Shown here piece by piece: positions 27,668 through 35,870 of a stretch of 64,000 bases of DNA. A program made the translations under genes and the position numbers. Numbering within the stretch: the stretch's first letter is position 1; each line of letters begins with the position of its first letter. Under the pieces are notes generated by a model. The model was not told the DNA's origin. It did not search any database and worked only from the letters and a program-made list of their open reading frames with translations. This DNA comes from Sporofaciens musculi. GTDB lineage: Bacteria > Bacillota > Clostridia > Lachnospirales > Lachnospiraceae. The DNA is taken from the NCBI RefSeq assembly GCF_009830285.1, contig NZ_WUQX01000001.1, positions 2,480,501 to 2,544,500 on the forward strand. The letters run 5' to 3'.

Positions 27668-28270
27668 CTAAATATTGTTCGCATCATTTTCCGTTATCTT
27701 TCGGATTACCTTACATGGGTTGCCTGCCGCAACCACCTCTGGCGGAATACTTTTCGTTACAACACTGCCTGCTCCAATGACTGAATCATGGCCTATCGTC
27801 ACGCCAGGCAGAATCGTAACGTCTCCTCCCAACCAGACGTTGTCCTCAACTGTAATAGGTCTACAGGTTTCTATCATATAGTGATGACCATCCGGTGCCA
27901 TCCTTACATTCCGTTCCTTTGCCAATAATGGATGTACCGGGGTCAGAAATGATACGTTTGGACCTACAAAAACATCGTTTCCAAGCCTGATTTCAGCACA
28001 ATCCAGAAACACTGCGTTAAAATTAATATAGCAGCGTGCCCCAATATATGTATTGCAACCATAATCAAATTTCACAGTTGGATAAATTTCAGTATATTCA
28101 CCTATCGATCCAAGAAGGCCTTTTAAGATGCTCCGGCGCATTTCTATTTCACTTTCCGATGTACGGTTGTACTGCTCCGAAACATCCCTTGCTATATTTC
28201 TCTGTGAAACCAGCCATAGGTCAGAAGTGTCATACCATTCCCCATTCAGCATTTTTTCTCTTTCTGTCAT
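27668..28270 (-). CDS. Maltose/galactoside-type O-acetyltransferase 1
   Basis: About 200 residues. The N-terminal Mac domain starts MTEREKMLNGEWY and the rest is a left-handed beta-helix of hexapeptide repeats ending VITKS-type coils and GNPCKVIRKI. The catalytic His region reads TPVHPL instead of the usual TAGHPL and the following loop is longer, so this is the most divergent of the five paralogues in the cluster. GGGAGG precedes the ATG at 28270. The enzymes use acetyl-CoA to acetylate sugar hydroxyls; the acceptor here is unknown. Confidence 0.85.
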   Translation of the reverse strand: MTEREKMLNGEWYDTSDLWLVSQRNIARDVSEQYNRTSESEIEMRRSILKGLLGSIGEYTEIYPTVKFDYGCNTYIGARCYINFNAVFLDCAEIRLGNDVFVGPNVSFLTPVHPLLAKERNVRMAPDGHHYMIETCRPITVEDNVWLGGDVTILPGVTIGHDSVIGAGSVVTKSIPPEVVAAGNPCKVIRKITENDANNI

Positions 28271-28284
28271 TATGCGCCTCCCAA

Positions 28285-28875
28285 TCAATGCCTGATCTTG
28301 TATTTTTCCCTGTCCTCATCCGTTATTCTGCGGATTACCCTGCACGGATTACCTGCCGCAACCACTCCATCCGGAATATCCCTGTTTACCACGCTTCCCG
28401 CCCCAATAACCGCATTATTTCCAATGGTCACACCAGGAAGCACTGTCACGCCCGCCCCAATCCAGACATTATCGCCAATCGTGATCGGATAAGCATATTC
28501 CAGCCCCTGGTTCCTCTGTTCAATATCCAGAGGATGGCCGGCAGTATGGAAACCACAGTTTGGAGCCACAAATACATTATCCCCAAATGTTACCTTTGCA
28601 CCATCCAGAATCACGCACCCATGATTGGCATAGAAATTCTCGCCAACTTCAATATTATAGCCAAAGTCGCACCAGAATGGGGCATTGATGGTAAATTGCT
28701 TCCCGGTTTTCCCAAGTATAGCTTCCATTGCCGTATGCCGTTCTTCCTCATGGGATGGCAGTATCTGATTGTATCGGAAGCACTTATCCTTACATTCCAG
28801 CAGTTCTTTCCCAATCTCCGGGTTATAATTTGCGTCATACAGCTCTCCCCGTGATCTCTTCTCTTTCTCTGTCAT
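28285..28875 (-). CDS. Maltose/galactoside-type O-acetyltransferase 2
   Basis: A 196-residue LacA/Maa-type enzyme: Mac domain MTEKEKRSRGELYDANY, hexapeptide-repeat beta-helix, catalytic His in HTAGHPLD and C-terminal AGNPCRVIRRITDED. It follows the ROK regulator gene immediately (start abuts that gene's stop), so the two are probably translated together. Trimeric cytoplasmic acetyltransferase by family knowledge. Confidence 0.92.
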   Translation of the reverse strand: MTEKEKRSRGELYDANYNPEIGKELLECKDKCFRYNQILPSHEEERHTAMEAILGKTGKQFTINAPFWCDFGYNIEVGENFYANHGCVILDGAKVTFGDNVFVAPNCGFHTAGHPLDIEQRNQGLEYAYPITIGDNVWIGAGVTVLPGVTIGNNAVIGAGSVVNRDIPDGVVAAGNPCRVIRRITDEDREKYKIRH

Positions 28876-29865
28876 TTATAAAACTCCTTTCTGGTCAAGG
28901 GCTTTCTGGTACATACCCTCCTGGTAATATAAATCAATATCATCCGTATAACAGAAATCCGGCATATATTCTTTTGGAATCCATTTTAAGCAGCCCAAAT
29001 AAACCTGTTCTGCCTTTTCCTCATCTAACAGATCCCCCGCTAAAAGAATGCTGGAAGGATTTACTGCCACAATTAAAGAAGTCACTGCCTTTACGATGAT
29101 CGGCAGTGCCGTTTCCGGGGATAACAGCCTTAATTCCTCTTTCCTGTCAAATTCATAAGGAAGAAAGCCGACCATGCCCGCAAACTGGTTATTTCCTTTC
29201 AGAACCGTTCCATGATAAACGCTGGCCGTCCCCGGCAAAACATTTGCCGGAAAAAAGCAGAGGGTAACAATGTCATCCTCCCTCCCCTCCTTTTTATAAT
29301 ACCCGTAGGCTTTATAATGGATATCATTCTCCATATGGACCGGAAGCCCAAATCTCTGCTCCAAAAGCTGAACCAGCGGTACCTCCTCCATCTCTGCTAT
29401 ATCACAGTGACGGACAATTCCATTTTCCGCTATGCTTGGCGTGCCCACTAAAATCATTGCGGCATTCATATGCTTTTTCAATGCCTTTTCAATCATTCCT
29501 TCAATAGCCATATAATCCAGATGCCGGAAATCCCTTTCATAATGCCCTAAAATATTCCCCAGTGGGGAAGTAACAGCCACCCTGACAGTCTTAACTCCTG
29601 CAATCATCTGGTAACTAACACAGATATAGCTCTCAAATCCTTCATTGTATTGGTAAATAACAGAAGCGCGTCCAACACCGTTAATCTGCGACTTCTCACC
29701 TAAAACCTCACCATTTTTTTCCAATTCATTCAAAAGGGTATTACAAGTAGCAACACTTAAGCCTGTTCTCTTAGAAATTTCCAGTTTTGTAAGCTGTTTT
29801 CCCCGCCACAAAAGACGGCGGATCAAATCCATATTCTGCCTTTTTACGCCGGCAGAATCCATCAT
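28876..29865 (-). CDS. ROK-family transcriptional regulator
   Basis: A 329-residue regulator with an N-terminal helix-turn-helix (about 10-60: KLEISKRTGLSVATCNTLL) and a ROK domain. The ROK sugar-site remnant ENDIHYKAYG and the glycine-rich GTASVYHGTVLKGN block are present, but the zinc-binding CxCGxxGC motif is missing and the phosphate loop is degenerate, so it should sense rather than phosphorylate a sugar. GGGGAGG precedes the ATG. A/T-rich inverted and direct repeats lie just upstream and are the likely operator. Confidence 0.85.
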   Translation of the reverse strand: MMDSAGVKRQNMDLIRRLLWRGKQLTKLEISKRTGLSVATCNTLLNELEKNGEVLGEKSQINGVGRASVIYQYNEGFESYICVSYQMIAGVKTVRVAVTSPLGNILGHYERDFRHLDYMAIEGMIEKALKKHMNAAMILVGTPSIAENGIVRHCDIAEMEEVPLVQLLEQRFGLPVHMENDIHYKAYGYYKKEGREDDIVTLCFFPANVLPGTASVYHGTVLKGNNQFAGMVGFLPYEFDRKEELRLLSPETALPIIVKAVTSLIVAVNPSSILLAGDLLDEEKAEQVYLGCLKWIPKEYMPDFCYTDDIDLYYQEGMYQKALDQKGVL

Positions 29866-29883
29866 AAATATCGCCTCCCCACA

Positions 29884-29916
29884 TTATTATAATATTTATT
29901 ATAATAATTATAATAA
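29884..29916. promoter_or_regulatory. Candidate ROK operator and promoter region
   Basis: TTATTATAA (29884-29892) and its inverse TTATAATAA (29899-29907) are separated by six bases, and TTATAATAA is repeated directly at 29908-29916. Several TATAAT-like hexamers overlap. It lies 18 bases before the ROK start, so autoregulation is plausible. Confidence 0.45.
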
Positions 29917-29922
29917 TTGCCG

Positions 29923-30561
29923 TCAAGCATTTTCTATTAACCCATTCTGTCTGGAAGCCACATCATTTTGATATCCTTCTAACTCTTTCCTCCAAAAAAT
30001 AATATCGTCTTCCGTAATTTCCCTTATCACTTTACACGGAACCCCTGCCGCTATGACGTGGTTGGGAATATCCTTTGTTACCACTGACCCAGAGCCGATT
30101 ACAACATCATCCCCTATCGTTACGCCCGGATTAATAGCGACATTTCCCCCAATCCAGACACTGTCACCAATTTTAACCGCCCTTGCATATTCCAGTTCCA
30201 GATTTCTCACTTCAACGGAAAGCGGATGCCCCGCCGTATAAATGCTGACATGCGGTCCAAGAAATACATCATCTCCAAAAATCACTGCATTTTCATCCAG
30301 AATCGTCAGTCCTGTATTCGCATAAAAATGTTTTCCAAAATAAATCTTATCCCCATGATCACAATAAAATGGAGGCGTAAGGACCATATCTTCTCCAGCC
30401 TCTGCAAAATGCCCTTTCAATTCATCTAATGCACTTCTGTCACTCCAAAAATCAGATTCATTAAATTTTTTGCAGGCGGCCCTTATTTCCGCCCACGGGT
30501 TATCAGAAATCATATACGGATTATATAGCTTCCCTGAAATCATACGTTCCCTTTCTGTCAT
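29923..30561 (-). CDS. Maltose/galactoside-type O-acetyltransferase 3
   Basis: A 212-residue Mac-domain plus hexapeptide acetyltransferase: MTERERMISGKLYNPY at the N-terminus, catalytic His in YTAGHPLSVE, WIGGNVAINPGVTIG coils and GVPCKVIREITEDD. Its C-terminal tail (about 18 residues, WRKELEGYQNDVASRQ) is longer than in its neighbours. The ROK gene with its own operator follows downstream, so this may be the end of an upstream sub-operon. Confidence 0.92.
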   Translation of the reverse strand: MTERERMISGKLYNPYMISDNPWAEIRAACKKFNESDFWSDRSALDELKGHFAEAGEDMVLTPPFYCDHGDKIYFGKHFYANTGLTILDENAVIFGDDVFLGPHVSIYTAGHPLSVEVRNLELEYARAVKIGDSVWIGGNVAINPGVTIGDDVVIGSGSVVTKDIPNHVIAAGVPCKVIREITEDDIIFWRKELEGYQNDVASRQNGLIENA

Positions 30562-30634
30562 ATTCCCTCCCTGAACAAAAACTGCCAGTCTGCCGTCAGT
30601 CTTCCATCTGTTTCATCCATTTCCCAAAACCAAT

Positions 30635-31465
30635 TTATAATCCGTGAAATATCGGCTGCTGTTTTTCATAGGTGCAGAAATACTGAAATCCCAGCTCTTT
30701 CAGCAGATGTCCGGCCTCCTTGATATAAGCCCCTAAATGTTCCGCCTTGTGGCTGTCACTGCCAATCGTGATGATTTCGCCTCCCAGCTCCCGGTACAGC
30801 TTTAATATATTTACAGACGGTGTTGTATTTTTCAGCCCATACCGGTGGTATGATGTATTGAACTCTATTCCCCCGCCATCCGAAATCACGGTCCGCAGTA
30901 TCTCTGAAATAACCGGTTTTACTTTTTCAAACGGATATTCGCCTTTCTCATCATACCGTGCAATAAGATCCATATGCCCTAACACACTGTAATCCCGATA
31001 TTTCCTTATGACGTTCAGCATTTCCTCATAATATTTCCCATTATATTCCTTCTGGCTTTTCCCTCTCTGAAAATCCTGTGTCCAAAATTCCTGGTCATCC
31101 ACCTGATGAACAGACAGAATCACAAAATCAAAAGGATATTTGTGAAACAGTGCCCTGTATAACGGAATGGTATGTACCTGCATACCAAACTCAATTCCAA
31201 TCTTTATCCGAATTTTCTCCCTGTATTTTTCCTGCAATTCTTTAATCCTGGCAATATATACCGGATAATCCACATTGGCAAGCGGTTCCTCTCCCCGATA
31301 CAATATTGGCTTCCCACAGTCCCAATCCTGCTTAACGCCATAATCCACATGGTCTGTAAAACAGATCTCATCCATTCCCCCGGCTATGGCATCCCTGACA
31401 ACCTGCTCCATCGGATATACCGAATCGTCGCTAAATTCTGTATGTACATGATAATCTGCAAACAT
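30635..31465 (-). CDS. PHP-family phosphatase (histidinol-phosphatase HisJ-like)
   Basis: A 276-residue PHP-domain hydrolase with the expected metal ligands: DYHVHTEFSDD, FTDHVDYG, IGIEFGMQ, LSVHQVDD, LGHMDLIARY and GSDSHKAEHLG. Family members dephosphorylate histidinol phosphate, but no other histidine gene is near. In this cluster a sugar-phosphate or related small phosphate is an equally reasonable substrate (inference). Confidence 0.85.
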   Translation of the reverse strand: MFADYHVHTEFSDDSVYPMEQVVRDAIAGGMDEICFTDHVDYGVKQDWDCGKPILYRGEEPLANVDYPVYIARIKELQEKYREKIRIKIGIEFGMQVHTIPLYRALFHKYPFDFVILSVHQVDDQEFWTQDFQRGKSQKEYNGKYYEEMLNVIRKYRDYSVLGHMDLIARYDEKGEYPFEKVKPVISEILRTVISDGGGIEFNTSYHRYGLKNTTPSVNILKLYRELGGEIITIGSDSHKAEHLGAYIKEAGHLLKELGFQYFCTYEKQQPIFHGL

Positions 31466-31484
31466 ATCCTTCCGCCCTTTCAGT

Positions 31485-32120
31485 CTAAAATTCCATCCGC
31501 TCCAGGATATCCTGCCATGCCTCCCCGTCTATCTCCTCGTCACGGAAAAGTTTCCGTCTGTCCTTTTCCGTAATCTTCCGGATAACCCTGCATGGATTGC
31601 CTGCCGCGATACACCAGTCCGGGATGTCTCTTGTCACCACGCTGCCGGCACCGATCACCACGTTATCCCCTATGTGTACACCGGGGCATACCACCGTGTT
31701 TCCCCCGAACCATACGTTATCCCCTACCGTCACTTCCCTGCCATATTCATATGCCGAATTGCGGCTGACCGGATGGATCGGATGCCCCGCCGTGTAGATC
31801 GCCACATTGGGAGCCATCTGGCAGTTATCGCCTATCTTGATTTTTGCCACGTCTAAAAGCGTACAGTTATAATTTGCAAAAAAATTCTTTCCCACTTCGA
31901 TGTGCTTCCCATAATCGCAGTAGAACGGCGGGTTCACAAAAGCGTCCTCAGATTTCCCGAAAAGTTCCTTCAATGTCTCCTTGATTCCCGCAAAATCCGA
32001 ACGGTCCATAAAATTCAGTTTCTGTAAAATTTTCCTGCATACAAGCTGTTCCTCAAAAATCGTATCATCTGAAATATACGCCATGCCTGCATCCCGGCGC
32101 TGTCTGTTCGTCATGTCCAT
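31485..32120 (-). CDS. Maltose/galactoside-type O-acetyltransferase 4
   Basis: A 211-residue LacA/Maa-type enzyme. The Mac domain starts MDMTNRQRRDAGMAY, the catalytic His is in YTAGHPIHPVSR, and the beta-helix ends in AGNPCRVIRKITEKD. Start set to the ATG at 32120 with GGGAGG 10 bases upstream; a TTG two codons earlier is not needed. It lies 20 bases after paralogue 5 and 19 before the PHP gene. Confidence 0.92.
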   Translation of the reverse strand: MDMTNRQRRDAGMAYISDDTIFEEQLVCRKILQKLNFMDRSDFAGIKETLKELFGKSEDAFVNPPFYCDYGKHIEVGKNFFANYNCTLLDVAKIKIGDNCQMAPNVAIYTAGHPIHPVSRNSAYEYGREVTVGDNVWFGGNTVVCPGVHIGDNVVIGAGSVVTRDIPDWCIAAGNPCRVIRKITEKDRRKLFRDEEIDGEAWQDILERMEF

Positions 32121-32140
32121 TTTCAATCATCCTCCCTGCA

Positions 32141-32746
32141 TTACTTCTCCGGCTGGTTGTCGAACCGCCTGTCTTTAAAATAATATTCCTCGTCATGCTC
32201 ATTGATTTCTCTGTATACCTTACAGGGACTACCGAATGCTATCACATTTGCCGGTATATCCTTTGTCACGACTGACCCCGCCCCGATTACAGAATTTTCC
32301 CCGATTGTAACCCCCGGCAGGACAACCACGTTTGCACCGATCCACACATTATCGCCAATCGTGACAGGGAAGGAATACATACCATCTGCCCGGTGCTTCG
32401 GATGAACGGGATGCCCTGTTGTACACAACGTCACATTAGGACCAATCAGGACATTTTTCCCTATTGTAATTTTCCAGTCATCAATCAAGGTCAGGTTCAT
32501 GTTTGCATAAGTGCCGTCCCCAATCGAAACATATTTACCAACCGCAGCCGTAAGCGGCGGCACAATCCAGACATTTTTCCCGACCTCTCCAAACAGTTTA
32601 GGAAGGAGGGCAGCCCGTCCGTCCATGTCCTCCGGCGGTAATGCGTTGAACTGCTGCACAAGTTTTTTTGCGTGTGCCTGCAGTGCCATATTCTCCTCGT
32701 CATCACCCCATAAATAGCCGTTCTTCATTTTTTCCTGTTCTGTCAT
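32141..32746 (-). CDS. Maltose/galactoside-type O-acetyltransferase 5
   Basis: A 201-residue Mac-domain acetyltransferase starting MTEQEKMKNGYLWGDD at the ATG at 32746 with GGAGG upstream; the frame is open to 32830 but that part is not family sequence. Catalytic His in CTTGHPVHPKHRAD, then WIGANVVVLPGVTIG and a C-terminus lacking the long tails of paralogues 3 and 4. It is the first acetyltransferase after the MATE exporter gene. Confidence 0.92.
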   Translation of the reverse strand: MTEQEKMKNGYLWGDDEENMALQAHAKKLVQQFNALPPEDMDGRAALLPKLFGEVGKNVWIVPPLTAAVGKYVSIGDGTYANMNLTLIDDWKITIGKNVLIGPNVTLCTTGHPVHPKHRADGMYSFPVTIGDNVWIGANVVVLPGVTIGENSVIGAGSVVTKDIPANVIAFGSPCKVYREINEHDEEYYFKDRRFDNQPEK

Positions 32747-32813
32747 TTTCTTTATCCTCCGTTTTCGCTGTTTTATATTACCACAATTCCAATCTGTATC
32801 CTTTTTTAAATTT

Positions 32814-34175
32814 TCATTCCGCCCCATCATACACCGTAAGGTCTTTGACCCATTTATATTTTTTATAATGACGGTACACTGCCGGAAGCTTTACGATCTC
32901 ATCCAGATTGACAATAAAATATACAGCCAGCACTGGAAGTTTCAGCATAAATGCCGTCAGAAATCCAAGCGGCACGGTGATACACCACATGGTCACTGTA
33001 TCACATAGAAAACCGAATCTGGAATCCCCTCCTGCACAAAAAATACCTGCAATTGTCGTCCCGTTCACGGAATTTCCCACCATGTAGCAGGAACACATGA
33101 CAAGCATCCATTTGAGATATGCATTTGCAGTAACACTTAAATCCGTTACCGTGAGTATCAGAGGACTTAAGGCAAGCAACACGATTCCTGATGCTACACC
33201 GCACAGGACAGACAATCTGCACAGCCTGCCTCCATATTCTTTTGCCTTATCCAGCCTGCCAGCGCCCAGTTCATTGCCAACCATGATCCCTCCGCCGCTC
33301 CCAAGTCCCAGGCAGAAGCAGGCAACAAGGTTTTTCACAATATTGGCAATCGAATTGGCCGCGACGGCGTCCGACCCAAGATGCCCCATGATAACGGAAT
33401 ACATGGTAAAGCCCACGCCCCAGACAATCTCGTTGCCAAGAACGGGAGAAGAATATTTCCAATAATCGTGCCGCAATCGTTTGTCATTGTGCATGATGTG
33501 GCATACCCTCAGCTTAGCGCTGTCTTTTTTTACGGTTTCAAAAATACACCACGCCACCTCTATCACTCTGGCAATCACCGTGGCCAGCGCCGCACCCGCA
33601 ATTCCCATTTGGGGTAATCCGAACCAGCCAAAGATAAGGATTGCGTTCAATATGATATTGACCACCACACTTACAGAACTGATCACGCTGGATTTTGCCG
33701 CTTTGCCCGTGTTCTTCAATATGCAGAGATACACCTGTGAGATACCTGTCAGCAAGAACGCCAGGGAGACCGTCCGCAGGTAAACCCTGCCGCCTTCAAT
33801 CAGTGGCAGCTCGTTGGTAAATACACGCATTAAAGATCCCGGAACGCACATTCCCGCAAGGAAAAACAAAAACGAAACAGCTGCGGTAACTTTCATGACA
33901 TAGGCAAAAATCCGTTCAACGGCCACTTTATCTCCCTTGCCCCAATACTGGGCAGCGAACATGGAAAGCCCTATCGTCATGGCCATGAGAAATAAATTTT
34001 CAACAAATGTAACCTGGCCTGCAAGGGATACCGCCGACAGGGAATCCTGCGTCAGCATACCGAGCATAAGTGCGTCAGACGCACTGACCAGCGCCAGCAT
34101 GAACTGCTGGAAAGCAATGGGAAACACAAGCGTCAACAGCTTTTTTGTAAAATCATACGATTTTTTCTCTTTCAT
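32814..34175 (-). CDS. MATE-family efflux transporter
   Basis: A 453-residue membrane protein with about twelve hydrophobic segments in two MatE repeats (N-terminal LLTLVFPIAFQQFMLAL, second half after about residue 235). It carries the usual signs of ion-coupled multidrug or metabolite export (MGIAGAALATVIARV). It heads the acetyltransferase cluster and is divergent from an AraC regulator. In this setting it may export the acetylated products (inference). Confidence 0.9.
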   Translation of the reverse strand: MKEKKSYDFTKKLLTLVFPIAFQQFMLALVSASDALMLGMLTQDSLSAVSLAGQVTFVENLFLMAMTIGLSMFAAQYWGKGDKVAVERIFAYVMKVTAAVSFLFFLAGMCVPGSLMRVFTNELPLIEGGRVYLRTVSLAFLLTGISQVYLCILKNTGKAAKSSVISSVSVVVNIILNAILIFGWFGLPQMGIAGAALATVIARVIEVAWCIFETVKKDSAKLRVCHIMHNDKRLRHDYWKYSSPVLGNEIVWGVGFTMYSVIMGHLGSDAVAANSIANIVKNLVACFCLGLGSGGGIMVGNELGAGRLDKAKEYGGRLCRLSVLCGVASGIVLLALSPLILTVTDLSVTANAYLKWMLVMCSCYMVGNSVNGTTIAGIFCAGGDSRFGFLCDTVTMWCITVPLGFLTAFMLKLPVLAVYFIVNLDEIVKLPAVYRHYKKYKWVKDLTVYDGAE

Positions 34176-34208
34176 CTTTCCATCCGCCTGATATTTTTTT
34201 ATTCATGA

Positions 34209-34241
34209 CAATAGAAGACTCGCGAATCGAGGATTCTATTG
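34209..34241. promoter_or_regulatory. Imperfect palindrome between MATE and AraC genes
   Basis: CAATAGAA and TTCTATTG enclose CTCG-CGAAT-CGAG, giving a 33-base near-symmetrical element directly upstream of the AraC-gene promoter. It is placed to act as operator for one or both divergent genes. Confidence 0.5.
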
Positions 34242-34242
34242 T

Positions 34243-34271
34243 TTGACAATATCAGGTTTTTGCATTAAAAT
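34243..34271 (+). promoter_or_regulatory. SigA-type promoter of the AraC-family regulator
   Basis: A perfect TTGACA (34243-34248), 17 bases, then TAAAAT (34266-34271), about 50 bases before the AraC-gene ATG. Confidence 0.7.
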
Positions 34272-34324
34272 CATCCAGTATCCTCTATTTTTATATAACA
34301 ATCTTCCATTTATGAGGTGATTTT

Positions 34325-35227
34325 ATGGATAACAACACAAAATACTGCTCCGTGTTCAATTCGGATTCTTCTGAAACGGTTGCATATAATAACCCTCTGT
34401 TCCCCGCCTATGTGGTATATGGACTCCTTTCCTCCTATCCGGACTATTCTTCCGTCAGTCACTGGCACAAGGATCTGGAGTTTATTCTGATAAAAAGGGG
34501 AACTATGACCTATAATGTAAACGGCCGGCTGATTGAACTGGAGGAAGGCAGCGGGATCATGGTAAACAGCTATCAGCTCCATTATGGCTTTTCTGCAGAA
34601 CATAACGAATGTGAATTTGTCTGCATCCTGCTCTCCCCGGAATTATTGCAGGTGAACGATTGGTTTTATCAGAACTATATTGAGGCTGTCACTGAAAATT
34701 CAGCATATCCTTACCTGTATCTTAGCCGTAATGGCTGGATGTCATCCGTTATGGAAAAGCTGGATGAGATTTATGATTCTTTTGGCAAAGTCCCCGCAGA
34801 ACCGCTATCCTATTTTGAATTGATGGAAGATTATTTTATGCTCATGAAAATATTGTATGAAAATCTTGATATTGGAAGCCAGACCCGGAAACCGGAATCT
34901 ACCGACCTGTCTTCCCTCAGAAGCATGATGACCTACATAGAGGAACACTACATGGAACACATCACTCTGGCAGATATTGCCCTGTCCGGCGCCTGCTGTA
35001 AAAGTAAATGTTCCCTGCTCTTTAAAAAGTATCTGCGCGATACTCCTATCACTTATACCACGAAGCTCAGGCTGCGGAAAAGCCTTTCCACGCTGCTTGA
35101 CTCAAACAGCAGCATCGCTGACATAGCCTATGAATACGGTTTTAGCGGGGCAAGCTATTACTGCGAAACTTTCAAGAAATATTATGGAATGCCACCACTG
35201 ATATACAAAAAAAATCAGCCTGCTTGA
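34325..35227 (+). CDS. AraC-family transcriptional regulator with cupin sensor domain
   Basis: A 300-residue protein. The N-terminal half is a cupin-type sensor (HWHKDLEFILIKRGTMTY, then VNSYQLHYGF). The C-terminal about 100 residues form two AraC helix-turn-helix motifs (ITLADIALSGACCKSKCS and IADIAYEYGFSGASYYCE, ending GMPPLIYKK). It is divergently transcribed from the MATE-acetyltransferase cluster and is the most likely activator of it. Ligand unknown; such cupin domains often bind sugars. Confidence 0.88.
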   Translation: MDNNTKYCSVFNSDSSETVAYNNPLFPAYVVYGLLSSYPDYSSVSHWHKDLEFILIKRGTMTYNVNGRLIELEEGSGIMVNSYQLHYGFSAEHNECEFVCILLSPELLQVNDWFYQNYIEAVTENSAYPYLYLSRNGWMSSVMEKLDEIYDSFGKVPAEPLSYFELMEDYFMLMKILYENLDIGSQTRKPESTDLSSLRSMMTYIEEHYMEHITLADIALSGACCKSKCSLLFKKYLRDTPITYTTKLRLRKSLSTLLDSNSSIADIAYEYGFSGASYYCETFKKYYGMPPLIYKKNQPA

Positions 35228-35282
35228 CCTTTGTGTTGTGATATTTTCATACGCCTGCGGATATTTTTCCGATAGATGCCTA

Positions 35283-35312
35283 AAATTCCTATCGTTAAAA
35301 TTTGCACCCAAA
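35283..35312 (+). repeat. 30-base direct repeat, left copy
   Basis: Thirty bases from AAATTCCTATCGTTAAAATT through TTGCACCCAAA, identical to 38,476-38,505 in the same orientation. A shorter relative (CTATCGTTA...TTGCACCCAAA) lies at 24,214-24,237. The two identical copies bracket the Fic remnant and IS110 copy 2. Confidence 0.75.
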
Positions 35313-35352
35313 CTCACGCTTGGGTGCATTGTATCAAATTGTGGTACGCAAG

Positions 35353-35432
35353 CCATATTGCATGTCCAGATTGATACAATTTTTGCGTGGGTGCAATCTA
35401 TTTTTACATTTACTGCAAATACCCTAAAATCA
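35353..35432 (+). repeat. Dispersed repeat, copy B
   Basis: Matches copy A at 24,016-24,094. Here the flanks also carry inverted TTGCACCCA/TGGGTGCAA and ATTGTATCAA/TTGATACAAT segments, so the stretch 35,301-35,398 could fold into a long imperfect hairpin. No gene is supported between 35,228 and 35,594. Confidence 0.6.
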
Positions 35433-35446
35433 CAATGTCATTAATT

Positions 35447-35509
35447 TAAGAAAAAGAACAATGCCGGATATCATTACACCGCTATATAGGGTAAAGATAT
35501 TCGGCATTG
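35447..35509 (-). terminator. Terminator downstream of the Fic/transposase remnant
   Basis: CAATGCCG-ATATC pairs with GATATTCGGCATTG over 14 bases with one mismatch (35459-35472 with 35496-35509), followed on the minus strand by TTCTTTTTCTT. Confidence 0.7.
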
Positions 35510-35594
35510 CTTTGGATATGATATCCTCATAGCTATGTCATTTTACTGTATTTATCACATAGTTCTTCCACGCATCCCGTAATTCCACTATTGT

Positions 35595-35870
35595 TTAGTA
35601 AGCTCTTTTATGCGTGTTTGAATATTTTCCCGCAAGCTGCCCTTTTGTCCGATGGTAATGACGGTCTGGCCTTACGGGAACAAGATTTTTACGGATGTCT
35701 TCATAGATCTGCTGGAACAGCCTGTCCTGTTTCTGCCTGTCCGTTTCCAGTAATATATAGATGAGGTCATTTTTCAGTATCCCTATGCTCAATGTCCGGT
35801 TGACCATCATTTTATGTTTCCGGTGGCTCTCTTTTTCATCCAGTTCCGCCTGGTAATAACATGCTCCGCA
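35595..35870 (-). pseudogene. C-terminal remnant of a DDE transposase
   Basis: Reading from about 35,870 the frame gives AELDEKESHRKHKMMVNRTL and later IYEDIRKNLVPVRPDRHYHR, ending with a basic tail. This resembles, from memory, the C-terminal end of IS4-like transposases, including an E-x-x-x-x-K/R pattern. It is out of frame with, and joined to, the truncated Fic gene. Weak family assignment. Confidence 0.4.

Noticed and set aside
30635-31465. Histidine biosynthesis role for the PHP phosphatase
   Set aside because: No other his gene is nearby; PHP phosphatases have varied substrates, so hisK/hisJ is not assigned as gene symbol.
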